Assembly (NCBI RefSeq): GCF_020360975.1
Contig: NW_025408670.1
Coordinates: 4,402,001-4,466,000 of the forward strand
Source: Hirsutella rhossiliensis
Lineage: Eukaryota > Ascomycota > Sordariomycetes > Hypocreales > Ophiocordycipitaceae
Direction of reading: 5' to 3'
Length of the DNA stretch: 64,000 nt
The notes beneath the pieces are model-generated. The model worked only from the letters and a program-made list of their open reading frames with translations, was not told the DNA's origin and did not search any database. Below, in pieces: positions 46,199-58,616 of this stretch (position 1 is its first letter; every line of letters begins with the position of its first letter). Position numbers and translations under genes: made by a program.

Positions 46199-49100
46199 TT
46201 TATAGTCGTCTAACCTTATTATTAAACTACTAGGAAACTCTACTACCCTATAATATCGCTTATATATAATTAAGCTCGTTCGCCGCGATAGCTTAAATTC
46301 TATATATTAGCCTATCGACGTAGCCTTTTATACTTATCCTCTTATCTAGCTTAAAGAAATACTAGTCTTAGTATAAGATCTTATCTATTTACTAAGCTTC
46401 TTATATTACCTTATACCTTTACTTTAAAATTACTTTAACTTTTAAGTATCGCTATTTAATTATCTTAAGGTATAGCCTAACTATACTTTTAACCTAGTAT
46501 TAGATTATTATTAAGGCTAAGTAGCTATATTCCTACCCTTCTTACTAAGCGGTATAAGGGACTAGTATATAAGTAAAGTTATAAGGAACTTAGAGGATAT
46601 AAAGAAACTACCGCTATATTTATAAGAACGTATAAAGTCTAGTATATTATCTCTCTTTCTAAGTATTAAAAACGACTAGGTTTCCTTCTTTATAGTCTTA
46701 AAGGAACGCCCCTTAGTATAGTCCCCCTTTATTTATACCTACTAAAAAGTTAATAACTTTAGTTATATACCTTTATTTATATATAAAGCGACTAAGGTTA
46801 AAGGTAGGAGCGGTAAACTTAATTAAATACTCCCTATTATTTAGGTATTTATAGTACTTCTTATATCTATCTTTTATATCTTCGATAGGTTCCCCTTAGT
46901 CGTTAGTATAAACTAATAGCGGGTAAGGTAAGGGGTATACCGCGTTCTTAATACCTTTTATTAAGATTTTAATTATCGCGTTAAGGCTAAAGCTTATAGC
47001 CTATCGTTTATCGATAGCTCTATAAAGAAAGTTATATACGTCGATAATATACTCTTCTTAGCAGGCCTTATTCTTAGCGAATCTATTTATCTTTTTAACG
47101 CCCTTATATATTATCTAAGCGTCTTTAAGGGTAATATCCCTCTATTTAATAGGGCCCGTTAGTATTAAGTACTAACGATCTCTATAAACGTACTAAGGAG
47201 GTTACTTTTACCTATAAACGTCTCGTTAGTCTTAGTCTATAAACCTTTCCTTATCTTTAGCATAGAAGCGCCCTTCGCTGCCTTTTACTTTAACTTTACT
47301 ATAGTAAGTAAGTAAAATAAAGCTCTTACTCTTAAATAGTAGTACGCTAAAAAAGATAGTAGTATTCTTAGGGAGGTTTATAGCTAGGCCTAGGATACTA
47401 TTTAGGTTCGCTACTATATCTTAGGAAATAGTAAAGTAAGCGAAAGAGAGAGAGAAGCTAAGATTAAATAGTTAAGGTAAGTAGTTTTAAGTTATAACGC
47501 TAAAAAGCTAAGAGGGTATTATATATATATATAGGAGTTATATTAGTAGAGGGGATCGTTATAAGTAAGGAAGCGTATAGAGTATATATATATATATAAA
47601 AGGAAGAAGAAAGAAGGAAAAAAGAGGGTATAGTAAGAAGAATAAATAGTTATTAGAGCGCGCGGTTATTAGTTACTTTAGCCGGCCTCTATAATAGTAA
47701 GGTCTTAGGCGTATTTAAGGGTTACGCCTAAATAGCTTCTTTTACCGGTTATCGATTAAGGAGTTATTTAATCTCCGCCCTTTTTTTTTCCTTTTTACTC
47801 TTTTTATTCCTTTTCTTCCTCTTCTCTTCTTTATCTTCTTTATTTTTCTAGACCGCTACCTCTTATCTTCTCCTTTTACGACTACCTCTTCTTCCTTATT
47901 ATATCTTATAAGACCGCTAAACTTAAAACTAAAGAGCTACTAAATATCGTTAACCTCTCTTTAACTACTCTTCTACGACCTTCCTTTATTATTACTACTC
48001 TTCTTACTTAGAATTATTATATTAAGGTCTTTCCTCTTTATATAAAGTACTTTTAAGTAATAACTATCTAACTTATTTAATCTTACTTAGCTTATTTTAA
48101 CCGTCTTTTTTTATAGATCTATAGTTACTTTAAGACCTAGGTCTATAGTAGAAATAATATCGGTTACTAAGGGTTTCTAATTTATATAGAAATTACCTTT
48201 TAGTTATAGGTTCTATTAAAAGCTCTTAATATCTTTAAGATTAAAGCGCGTAGTTGCTCTCTTCTCTCTTACTTTCTTAAGAGTATACTAAGTTAGTATA
48301 ATTAAATTATCTTTTATACTCTTTATTATAAATATTAGCTAGTAACTTATATCCCTATAGAAATCGCTTATCTATATAGATATTTCTTTTCTTAGCTTAG
48401 TTTAGGGTAGTAAGAATACTCTTAAGTAGTCTTAATTACTTTATATAGAACTTATAATCCTTACTTTTATTAAGGGTATATTTAAACTTATTAAATAACT
48501 ATAACTTCTATTTATAAGTACGTTATATTTCCTTTTTATAAGTATATCTCTTTTTTAAGTACTACTAGTAGCTTTTTCGCTAACTATATCTAGGATTTAA
48601 CTAAGGCGCCCGTTTACGAATAGTAGTACTTCCTTAGATACTATAGGGCTACTTATAACCTTAATAGATTCGCTAACTATATATATAGTTATAATTTTTA
48701 TACCGACCTTAAGATTAATAAATTTTATAACGAGTATATTAGTAATAAGACCGCCCCTTATCTTCTTTATAATATCCTTAATCCCTTTAGTCTTACTAAG
48801 GATTTAAAGGAAGGGGAGGAAATTAACTTTATACCTATTTTACCTAAAAATATATTATATAAGTTTAACGAGCTCTCTCTTAAGTAATAATTAAATAGTC
48901 TTTAAGTTTACTTTATAGTAGTCTATAGTAGGTTTACTAAGAGTAGGTAGTCTTACTTAGTCGCTATCTTTAGCGGTAAAAGGTTTTCTCTTAAGGTTAT
49001 ATATATTTAATTTAATAAGTCGAAAATATATTAAAATTTATCTTATAAGCGCGTCTATTTTCGCTATAGTAGGTCTCCCCCTCTATAATAAAGAATAAAC

Positions 49101-50000
49101 GTCCCTATCTATAAAGTAAAAAATCCTATTCTTAAAGGAAGTAGGTAGTAAGAATATTTATTTTCTTACTTTATTATTTAATTATATCTTTATTTATCTT
49201 CTTTAAGGTAGTAGAAGGTAGGTTACTATTAAGGAAAGGTAGGAAATATTATCTTTATTTACTTAAAGAGCTTTAAGTAGAAAATTTAAAATAATAAAGT
49301 AGTTAGTAAAGCGCTTATAAATATCTTAGCTACTATAGTTATCCTTCGATTAAATAGTTAAACGGTGCTTTAGTTACTAGTTAGGTTTTAGTATACTTCT
49401 TATAATAGTTATAGATTTTTATCTTTACTACCTTTTCCTCCCTAGCTCCTTTTTACCTCCTCCTTTTCTTATTAAATTAGCGTTTTTAGGGCTCCTATAT
49501 AAAGGTCCTTTTTTACTTTACTAAGTTACGGTAGCTAAGCCTTAACTATATACCTTAGGCCTTTCTTAGGTATCTATAGTCGCTCTTCTTCCTCCTCCTA
49601 GCTTTAATCCTTCTAAGGTTTATTAAGGAGTTATTATAACTATAGTACTATTTAATCTAAGGCTTCTTTACTTAGTAAGAGTAGTAAATTATTTACTTTA
49701 TTTATTATTTCTTCCTTCCTCTTCTTATTAAGAGTAATCTTATCTTAAAGTAACTAATTATCTTTAGTAAAGTACTACTAACCTTCCTTATCCTTTTTAA
49801 ACTTCTTTAAATACTCTCTTAAGATTATCTTATTAAGTATAATTCTATCTAAAGTCTTAATCCTATATACCCTAGACTACTTTAAGCGCGATACTACCTA
49901 AAAGGGACTGTTCTACCTTATTTAATACTTAGCTTACCTCCCTAGATTATTTAATCGTCTTACGTCGAATAGTAAGATAAGGTTTTTAGGTTATAGGCTT
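46199..50000 (+). other. GypC 3' region, possible antisense ORF (part 2)
   Basis: 3.8 kb between GypC integrase and the CopB insertion. The plus-strand frame entering from 34424 stays protein-like in parts (for example about 46730-46860 and 46915-47030) with TAA/TAG breaks. Another plus-strand protein-like stretch lies at about 48400-49250. Between them are an AT microsatellite (about 47521-47605), a purine-rich run (about 47600-47640) and a long pyrimidine tract (about 47780-47850). No known domain is recognised on either strand. It may be an accessory gene, a captured sequence or untranslated element DNA. Confidence 0.3.
47521..47605. repeat. AT dinucleotide tracts
   Basis: Two short (ta)n runs, at about 47521-47535 and 47581-47602, lie within the GypC 3' region. 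Confidence 0.7.
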
Positions 50001-52600
50001 TCTTTCCTTATTATATACTTATTAGCTTTATCTATCCTTTCTATTAATCGATTTTAATATCTTATTACTCTTTTCTTAGCTTTTTTTATATCTTTCTCTT
50101 TCTTTTCTAAAACTTATACTTATACTTTAAATAATTCTTCTTTTATCTTTACTTTATTTTAATCGATTAGTCGCTAAGTTAGGTATTCTACCTTAAGAGG
50201 TAGTACTAGTTCCTATCTATATAATAGGTAGAAAGCTAATATTCTATAAGACTCTTTAACTACTATTTAGTTTATAAGGATTACTTAGTTAAGGTATTTA
50301 ATCTACTTACCCTTTTTCTCTATTATTTTTATAAGTACTATTATTAACCTCTAGTACCCTTATTATACTACCGCGTTTACCTTTAAATTATATACTAAAG
50401 TTTAGATAACTTTAACGCTTATATCCTCTAGGATATACTTAAAGTCTTTCTTTATTTTAGGCCCTCTATTAATTATAGCGTATAGTATTATACTATACCT
50501 ATAAATAATAAAGAGTATAAATTTAGTTATAGCTCCTATAGTAATTTCTTTAACTAAGGTTACTTTTACCTATTTAGTAAAGTCGTCTTATACTTTTATA
50601 AGGTATAAATACCTATAATTAGATAGTATATACTAGCTATTAAAGTAAATCTTACTTATAGGGTAGCTAGGCGCGGTCGCGGTTATAACTTCCTAGGGTC
50701 TCTTAGTTATAAAGTATTAGTATTCTTTATAAGAAGAGATTATACTATAAATATCGTTTTAAAAGCTAGCCTACTAATACCTATTCTTTACGAACGTATA
50801 TATAACTTATTATCCTTTATATCCTATTTACGCGTAGTACTTTACGATAATCCTTTTCTATTCTTTTAAGTCGTCTATAACTAGTATAGGTCCCCTTTCT
50901 TCCTTCTTAGGGAGTCGCTAAAGCTTTTAATCTTTAATATAGAAATTTAGACTCTTTAGATATAGCTTCCTATAGTCTTATTTAAAAAGGCCCTCTAAAC
51001 GTTTTACTGTTTAAAGGAAGTTCGTAATTATCCTCGATTCCTTTAAGTAGTCCCTTTATAGCTTAGTCCCTTATACTACGTTTAAGTAAAAGTCTATAAA
51101 TTCTTTAATATCGCTTTCTATTTCCCTATCTAATATATTAGAAGGTCTTTAGGCTTTCTTAAGAGTCTATTAGCCTTACTATTCTTCTTACCTTCGACGT
51201 ATTATATAGTAAAGTCGAAGAGAAAAATATAGCTTATCTAGCGAGTTATTATAGCTCTAGGAACGTTTTTAAGGACACCTTTTAATTAATTAACTAAGAC
51301 CTATACGTTAGTTTCTAAGATAAAATATACGCTATATAGGTATATTCTTAGTCTCCTAAGCGCACTTAATATAGCCTTATACTCCCTCTTTATTATATTA
51401 TATTTAGTTTCTACTAGTAACTACGTTCTACTTTTAAACCTTATAGGGCGCCTCTTTCTATTAATAATTTATATTAAGACTGCCCCCTAGCTAAGTAAAC
51501 TAGTATTATATATTAAGATAATATTTCCTTTTCTTAGGCTAACGTTAAAGGATACTAGAAAGACTAGATTAGTAATAGCTTCCTTAAGGGTAGCTATCGC
51601 CTTTATTTATTTATCTCCTTATTCTTAATAGACTTCTTTCTTTAATAGGTCTATAAGGGGTTTTACTAAGATAGCGAACTATTTAATCTAGATTTAATAG
51701 TATCCTATAATACTAAGGAAAGCTCTAATATATATTATATTAAGGTATCTTATCTATTCCTTAATTTTAATAACTTTAGCTTTTATAGGGCACCTTTTAT
51801 TTATTCTATAGATATAACTAATAACTTTAATTGCTTACTAGTAGAATTTCGATTTAGCCCCTATAATCGTATAACTAAAGAGTTCGACGTTAACTAAGAC
51901 TTTATTAAGGTTAATAAGGTATTTAAAGATAAATCTCCTTACTCCTAGCGCTACCTTTTTATTATTATACGTTATATTAGGCCCCTTAATACCTATATTA
52001 TTAAGGAAATTCCTATAGATATTTAGTATAAGGTCTTATAGGATTCTTTATATTATCCTTATAAATTAGCCGACTAAGTTTATAGCCCCTTAAGGGAGTA
52101 TATATATATATAAGAGGCTAATAAGTATCGCGAATATTATTAAGTTATAGCTTTTAATATTAAAAGGGATTTAATTATAGCTTAAAAAAAGGTCTAGGAG
52201 GGAAAGGATCTTATATATTAAGAAGTAGTCGCTAAACCTATTTATATTTAGTAGTAGGTTCGTATCTCTTATTATAATAGTATTTATATATATAGTAGAA
52301 TTAATTAAGCGTAGTCCTTTATCTTTCTTTACTACTAGGAAAAAAAGGTTCTTATAAGGCCTATACCTTTCTTTAAGGACTCTTATTTCTAGTTTAATTT
52401 TAAGGATATCGATAACTTTCTACTTTATCGCTTTTAAGATTAGGATTAAGGCTACTTACTATACCTTATATTCTATTATCTTAATAACCTATAATAGGGC
52501 TATAGCTAGGTCGACTCTACCTCTTTCTATAAAGTCCTAGGATAACGCTACTTCCCTATTAAATAGAATACTATCGAAGATCTAGATTTCTACCTTTATA
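50001..52600 (-). pseudogene. GypC RT, RNase H and integrase, RIP-inactivated
   Basis: On the minus strand, from high to low coordinates: RT at about 52500-51650, RNase H at about 51650-51150 and integrase at about 50960-50130. The RT catalytic pair lies in a Phe-Leu-x-x-Ile-Gly context and reads Asn-Asn (51997-52002) where Asp-Asp is expected, followed by Lys-Gly-Pro. RNase H keeps Lys-Arg-Glu-Tyr-Lys-Ala-Ile-Leu-like blocks. Integrase shows Ser-x-Lys-Glu-x-x-Tyr zinc remnants, a first motif where Asp reads Asn (near 50640) and a second motif Asn-Arg-Gly-Pro where Asp is expected. A frameshift falls within RT near 51893. The Phe-x-Asp-Asp type differs from the Tyr-x-Asp-Asp of GypA, GypB and GypD, so this is a separate gypsy lineage. 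Confidence 0.7.
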
Positions 52601-55600
52601 AAAAGGCCCTTATATTATTTATAAATTACTTTAAGTCTTTCTTATATTAGCTGCTTTCCTTTCTATATACTTAAGAATTTTCCTATTAAGTGTTTTAGGT
52701 AGGGTCTAGGCTATATCTTATCTTTAATAGTATTTTATTTAGTCTTCTTTTAGTTAAGGTCCCCTTTTAGTATCGAGCCGTTTAATAGAGTATCGTTAAT
52801 AGGGTTAATCTTATTTACTTTTCTTTTAAAAAGAGTATTAACTCTTAGATTATATAATCTAATAGGTCGTTTCCTCCCTATCTTATCTTTAACCTTTTAG
52901 ATCTTTTTAAACTTCTTTCTAGCTCTAATAATATTTTTCTTAAATTCTCTTATAGCCTCTATAACTATAACTTTAATAATCTCTTTTACTATCTTAGATA
53001 TAATAGCTAGAATCGCCTTATCTCCTTTATCTATAATTAATTACTATTATACTAGTACTATTAAGGGCTCGTTTACGCTAGCGTAGGCTAGGTTAAGGAC
53101 TTAGTTAGCACCCCCTCTATAACTAAGGATCTTACCTCTTAGTAAGAGAATCTTAGCTATTAAGGTATCTATAAGGGGTTCTCTCTATAATTATTAGGTA
53201 GCTCTAAGGTTATCTTCTTTAACTTTTATTACTAAAACCTAAAAATAATTTCTTAGGAGCTAGGTAGCTGTTTCTTATATAGCCTCCTTAAGCTTTAGTC
53301 TTTTATATACGTCTTTATTAACTATTAAGGTCGTAGCCTAAAAGGATTTTACTATATTAACCTCGTTTAGAAGCTCCTATTTAATAGCTCTTACCGCTAG
53401 CGTAACTACTTAGATAGTACTAATTTAATATTTATTCTATATATCGCCGTTCCTTAAGGAGTAATTAAATAATATACGCGCGGCTTTAATAAATAGTATA
53501 CCTAGGATAAAAGGGACTAAGACTCTATTTAGTATAATATAAAGATAGATTAATATCTAGGCCGTGCTTAGATAAAGATTAGTTTCTACCTCCCTAACTA
53601 TATTTATAAGGGACCTAGTATACGCCGTTATTAATGCTCTTATTAGTAGGATTTTAAGCCTATATACGTTTATATATCTTTTAGTAATAAGGTTTCTTTT
53701 AAACCTAGTATTAATTAAGGCGCTTAGAACTTTAGCTTTCTAGCTACTAAGCTATACTTAAATATAAGGTAGGTCTTATATATACTTAAGCGAGCGGAAA
53801 GGTATAAGGACTATATTTATATATATTATAGGAATCGCTATAAGGTCCTTTTAATTTATCTCTTAGTATCTTATTAAGAGTACTACTTCTTATATAATAA
53901 ATTCGTCTTTCTTTAGTCTTATTACCTTTAGAGTTTATTAATTAAATAGTCCTTAGGCTAGTTACGTTACGCTAATTATATTAGTTATAAACCTAACTTT
54001 CTTTAATACTTATTAGACTTTAAGGCACTTATACTCCGATTCTTTATAAGTAAGGTAAGTAAGCTTAATCGGTTTAACCTAATATTCTTTATCCTATTCT
54101 TTAACTTATACTAAAGCTACTATAAGTTTTCCTTATAGATATTTAAGGAAGAGTAAACTACTCTTTATATTATCTTTAGCTATTTTTATAACTATTATTA
54201 TAGCTCTATAGGGTCTTATACTACTCTTTATATTCTTTAAGGTTTAGAATTTAGTGTTTTCTATACCTTAGGCTATATCTATATATCTTATACTAAGTCT
54301 CTCGCTTAGTTAAGGAATAAAGTTAATTAAGTAATTTAAAGGGATCGGGATTCTTTTATATATAATTTCTCTAACGATTTTATCTATAAGTTTATCGAAC
54401 TTCTTATCTAGATTTACTTTATATCTATAGTATATAGGGATAATCTTTAAGCTAGTTTTTACTATTCTTATTATCTTAATTTCTTTTATATCCTCTTTAA
54501 CTCTTTATCTTTTCCCTTTATAAGTATTAATCCCTATCGTAGTTATATAGATTATCTAATTATATATATCGCTTTTTTATATATTATCTATAATTATAAT
54601 AACCGATATCCTTCTTACTTCTTTTCTTATATCGCTTACTTTTAAATTCCTTAGCTTTTACTTATATAGACTTTTATATCTCTAGAACTAATCTAGGAAA
54701 TTAGATTCTCTTTTACTAGTAGCCTAATTTAAGTAAGATAGTATAACTATAGCTTTAATATATTTTATAAGTAGTAATATAAAGGAGTCTAGCTATATAT
54801 CTACCTAGTATATAATAAGCCTTTAAATATATATACTTATTTAAGAAAACCTATTAATAAGTACTAAGGGAATTATGCTTTTATTATCTTTTCTTTTAAG
54901 GTAAAGAGTCCTATTTACTACTTTATATATTATAAACCTAATCTTATAGTCCTAAGAGTATACCTTATACTTATTAAGGTAGTATCCTTTTTTACTATAA
55001 TAAAAGTATCTCTTAAGCTAGTTAAAAGTATTAACCTAAAACTATATATATTAATTAGATAGGTAGTAAAATCTAATAGTATTTTTACTACCTCCTTATT
55101 TATAACTTAAAGAGTAGCTTTTACTACTAATACGTTTTTATTCCCTATTAAGCTAGTTAAATATCTACTCTTACTAGTAAGTAAGGTTAATCTTTATATC
55201 TTTAAAGGCTTTTATTAGGTCTAGGATCTCCTTTATAGGCTATCTAGGTTTTTTATTTATTTTCTTTAACTCTTTAAAAAGTTTTTCTTTACCTTTATTA
55301 AATTTAGCTTCCTCTATTACTTTATTAATTTCCTTAAAAAGCTAGTCTTTCTTTAGGTTCTTAAGCTTTTAATTATAAACTTTAAATACTATATCTTATC
55401 GCTTAATATCCTAGTAAGGTACTAAGTAGTTATTAATTATATAGATAAGGCTTTTATATAGAAGTTTTAAGATAACTTTAGATATCTTTCTATTTCTCTT
55501 TATAACGTTAATAATAAGCTCCTTTAGTATTATATAGTAGATAAAGTATAACTAAACTATAGATTCTTCCTAGCTATTAAGTTATACCTTACGCTATAAG

Positions 55601-56714
55601 TATAAGTAGAAACTAAGCTATTTTATAACTTTTATAATAGTCTTAAGCTTTTTAGTATTATAATAGTCTTAAGCTTTTTAGTATTATAATAGTTTAAGCG
55701 GTCGTTAGTAGTTTCTAGTTATTTAATATTATATATATAGTAGTATTAAAGGAGTCTCTTCTTTACTTCTTCCTAAGTAAGTCTATCTATAAGAATTTTA
55801 ATAGTAAGGGCTTATATAAAGGAGATATAGACTTTAAGCTAGTTTATTTTATCCTTATCGTAGATATAGTTAATATATATCTCTTATTTAAACTTCTTAA
55901 GGAATTTAGTTATATTTTTACTATTAAATTTATTAATAAGTAAGAGTTATAGTTAGCGGAGTCTTCCTATAAGGTTATCTTAGCTTCTAGTAAGTATATC
56001 TTTAAGTCTATTAGTAATCTTATTAATATCTACCTTAATTTTCTTTATATTACTAGTAGTAGGATTAGATAATCCCTCTTAACGGCTAGCGTTTCTAAAT
56101 ATAGTATACCTATAGATTATAAGGTTATAAAATTTAAAGTTAGAGTTTTCGGAGTTAAAGGATATCTTATTATAACTATCTTATTACTTACTTTCTTATT
56201 TATTAGTAGGAGGTAAGCATTCTCTATAAGCTACTATATAGAGGAGAGCTAAGGTTAAGGTTATTAAGGTATCCCTCGTTAGTACCTATATTAGTATTAT
56301 TAGTATATATATAAGTAAGAGGTCTTAGTAGGGTTTTAAAATAGTTTAGATTACGCTATCGCCGTTATTTATATCTTTTAAAGTATTATATAAGGATTAT
56401 AGTTTCTTAACTAAGTCGCTAGTATTAAGGGTTATAGGGCTAATAATAGGAGCTTAGGGTTTTTTAGTATTAGCTTATTACTTTTCCTTTACTATTAGTA
56501 AAGGTATTATCTAATTATTTATTTCCTAGTAAGTCTATCGCCTTATTAGGTCCTTAACTCTAGCTATTAAGGTAGTTACTACTTTAATTATTAAATCCCT
56601 AGATTTTATTTTTTCTAAAAAGTACCGTCGTCCTCTAAGTATTCTTAGCTTTATAAAGCTACTTATCGCTATATAAATAAAACGGAATAACGAGTTTACG
56701 CCTTAGAGACTAGT
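52601..56714 (-). pseudogene. GypC leader, Gag and protease region (by position)
   Basis: 4.1 kb between the GypC 5' LTR (right) and RT, read on the minus strand. Stops are dense. Glu/Lys-rich runs near 55200-55400 and 54500-54700 would suit Gag. No zinc knuckle or protease triplet could be assigned securely. The assignment rests on element order. Confidence 0.45.
55632..55692. repeat. 26-bp tandem repeat, about 2.3 copies
   Basis: Unit ttataatagtcttaagcttt plus ttagta, repeated exactly at 55632-55657 and 55658-55683, then partly. Probably a local replication slippage within GypC. Confidence 0.85.
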
Positions 56715-57089
56715 TTGAATAGGGACGAGGGTATATACTTAAAGCACGCGTAGTACGTAGCTAAGGATTAGTAGAGCAATTAACTATATAATTATCTAAT
56801 TATTAGTCCTATATATAGCTCTAAGGGCCTTAGGTTATAAATATAAGTCTTAGAGATTTCTTTACTCTATACCTCTTTATCTTTACTAAAGTCGCGTAAC
56901 TAGCGGTATCTACTTTAAAGGGGAAAAATAAAAATTTAAATTAACTATAATTAAAGAAGATACTAAATTAAATAATTAAGGTCTTTATAACGCCTTTAAG
57001 TATACTTAGAAATAAGTTAGAAGGGGAGTACTAGGGGTCTTATCCCTTTAACGGGTAAATATTTATAGGGGTACGATCTTACTTATTAA
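56715..57089 (-). repeat. GypC 5' LTR (right)
   Basis: 375 bp, followed by TSD aatag at 57090-57094. It starts TTGAATAGG where the left copy has TTTAATAAG. Confidence 0.88.
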
Positions 57090-57094
57090 AATAG

Positions 57095-57430
57095 CTTCTT
57101 TATTTAGTTCCTAGCTAGCTTCTTAAAAGATAGTTAAGTAACTATTATTAGTAAGCTTTATTAATAAAGATATATCTTATAGCTACTAGCTAAAGAGAGC
57201 TTTTAATAATAAGTATTAGTTAGATTTCTTAAGGATATCTTCTTACTTAGCTAGCTATAAAGAAACTAATAGGTTCTTAATAAAAAAGGCTCCTAGGTAT
57301 ACTATATAGGTCTTCTTAATATAGTTAGTTATATAAGCCCCTTAAAGGAGCTATTAAGGTCTTAAGCTTTAAAAGCTATTATATAAGGGTCTTATTTTCT
57401 TAAAGAGAGATTAGCTTTATTATTATATAT
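57095..57430 (-). mobile_element. CopA-3 fragment c: inverted Ty1/copia internal sequence
   Basis: The reverse complement matches CopA-2 from about 12060 back to 11740, continuing fragment b after the GypC TSD. The match fades at about 57420-57430. The CopA-3 5' LTR is not seen next to it, so another break occurred here. Confidence 0.75.
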
Positions 57431-58139
57431 TAGTCCCTTAATATAAGGCCGGTACTTTAACTTAGCCGTTTACTTAAATCTAGTATAAGTCTAATAAGTA
57501 ACTAAATAAACTAGCTATTATATATAATTAAACGTATTATATATACTAGCTACTATATATTATTATGCGCGTTAAATATAAACTAGCTACTAGTCTTATA
57601 AGTTAAAGTAAGAGGAGTAATAACTATCTATATTCCTTTTTACTTACTTAAGATCTAATAGGTTCTTTATCTTTTATATATACTATAGTAAGCGTAAGAC
57701 CTTACTTAGGGCTTTAACTAAGTAATATCTTAACCTTATAATTATATAATAGTAGTATAGCGTATTAATAGTATTTCCTAGTATTTTTCTAAGGTAAGTA
57801 TAAGTATTTCTTTATAGTTTCCTTATTATATTCTTAAAGTAACCTCTTAGGGAAATATTAGTATAATCCCTAAGGAGCTATTATTACTTAGAAAATATAG
57901 TATACTCTCTATATAATATATCTTTAAGGGAAATCTCTATAAAATATCTATATAATCCGCTTAATTATTATTTCTAGGATTTCTAAGTAATTCCCTAGAG
58001 TTTACTTAATAGCTTCTAGGTTCCTTCTTTTATAAGGAGCCTTAAGGAGTTAAAGGAAACTTCTTTAAAAAAAGTAGATATTATTATAGGCACCTAGATT
58101 ATCGACTATAAGGTATCCTATAATATTTATAGTACTAGT
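57431..58139. other. Unassigned RIP-mutated sequence
   Basis: 0.7 kb between CopA-3 and CopA-4. AT-rich with no protein-like frame of note and no match to the LTRs described here. Contains a small near-repeat (taaactagctacta/ta, around 57510-57590). Confidence 0.4.
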
Positions 58140-58616
58140 TATCGCAAAGTATAGCTTAATTTTATAGTTCTTAGAGATATCCCTTAATATAAGGGACCTA
58201 GGAAGCTAAAAAATAGGTTTTAAAGAAGGAGCTAAAAGGAGGTATAAAGAAAAAGGTAAGGGTAAAAGGGGAAGTAAAAGTAGTAATAGCTTCCTATAAA
58301 GGTAGTAAGAGATAAGATAGATAAGCTAGTAATAGCTAGAATAAAGGGGAAAAACTAGTAAAAAGCTTAGTAGTTAAAAAGATATTAGTAAATTCTTTAA
58401 GTAAGATCTACTTTATTAATTAAGATACTAAGTAGGTATAAAGAGGGGCGTTAAATAAAAGAAAGAAGGAAAATTAAGGTAATATAATAATTACTACCTT
58501 ACTATAATTACTACCCTTATAAAATTTAAATATCTCTGCCTTACCTATCTAACCCCTTACTTTTAATTTTACCTTTATATATTTTATATATACTTCTTAT
58601 ATCTCTCTTTATAAAA
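58140..58616 (+). repeat. CopA-4 5' LTR
   Basis: 477 bp, homologous to the other CopA LTRs. It starts TATCGCAAAG, with one CpG lost. The degraded primer site gttataagctt follows. Confidence 0.85.

Larger units (their letters stand above)
32735..57089 (-). mobile_element. GypC: large minus-strand Ty3/gypsy element inserted in CopA-3
   Basis: The 375-bp LTRs lie at 32735-33109 and 56715-57089, with a perfect TSD aatag (32730-32734, 57090-57094). A pyrimidine tract right after the left LTR is a polypurine tract on the minus strand, so the left LTR is the 3' LTR. RT, RNase H and integrase read on the minus strand in gypsy order. Removing CopB leaves about 12.6 kb, unusually long. Confidence 0.85.

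Noticed and set aside
47780..47850. Pyrimidine tract considered as a polypurine tract of another minus-strand LTR element
   Set aside because: No LTR copy is found next to it, and the GypC tract is already assigned at 33111-33119.
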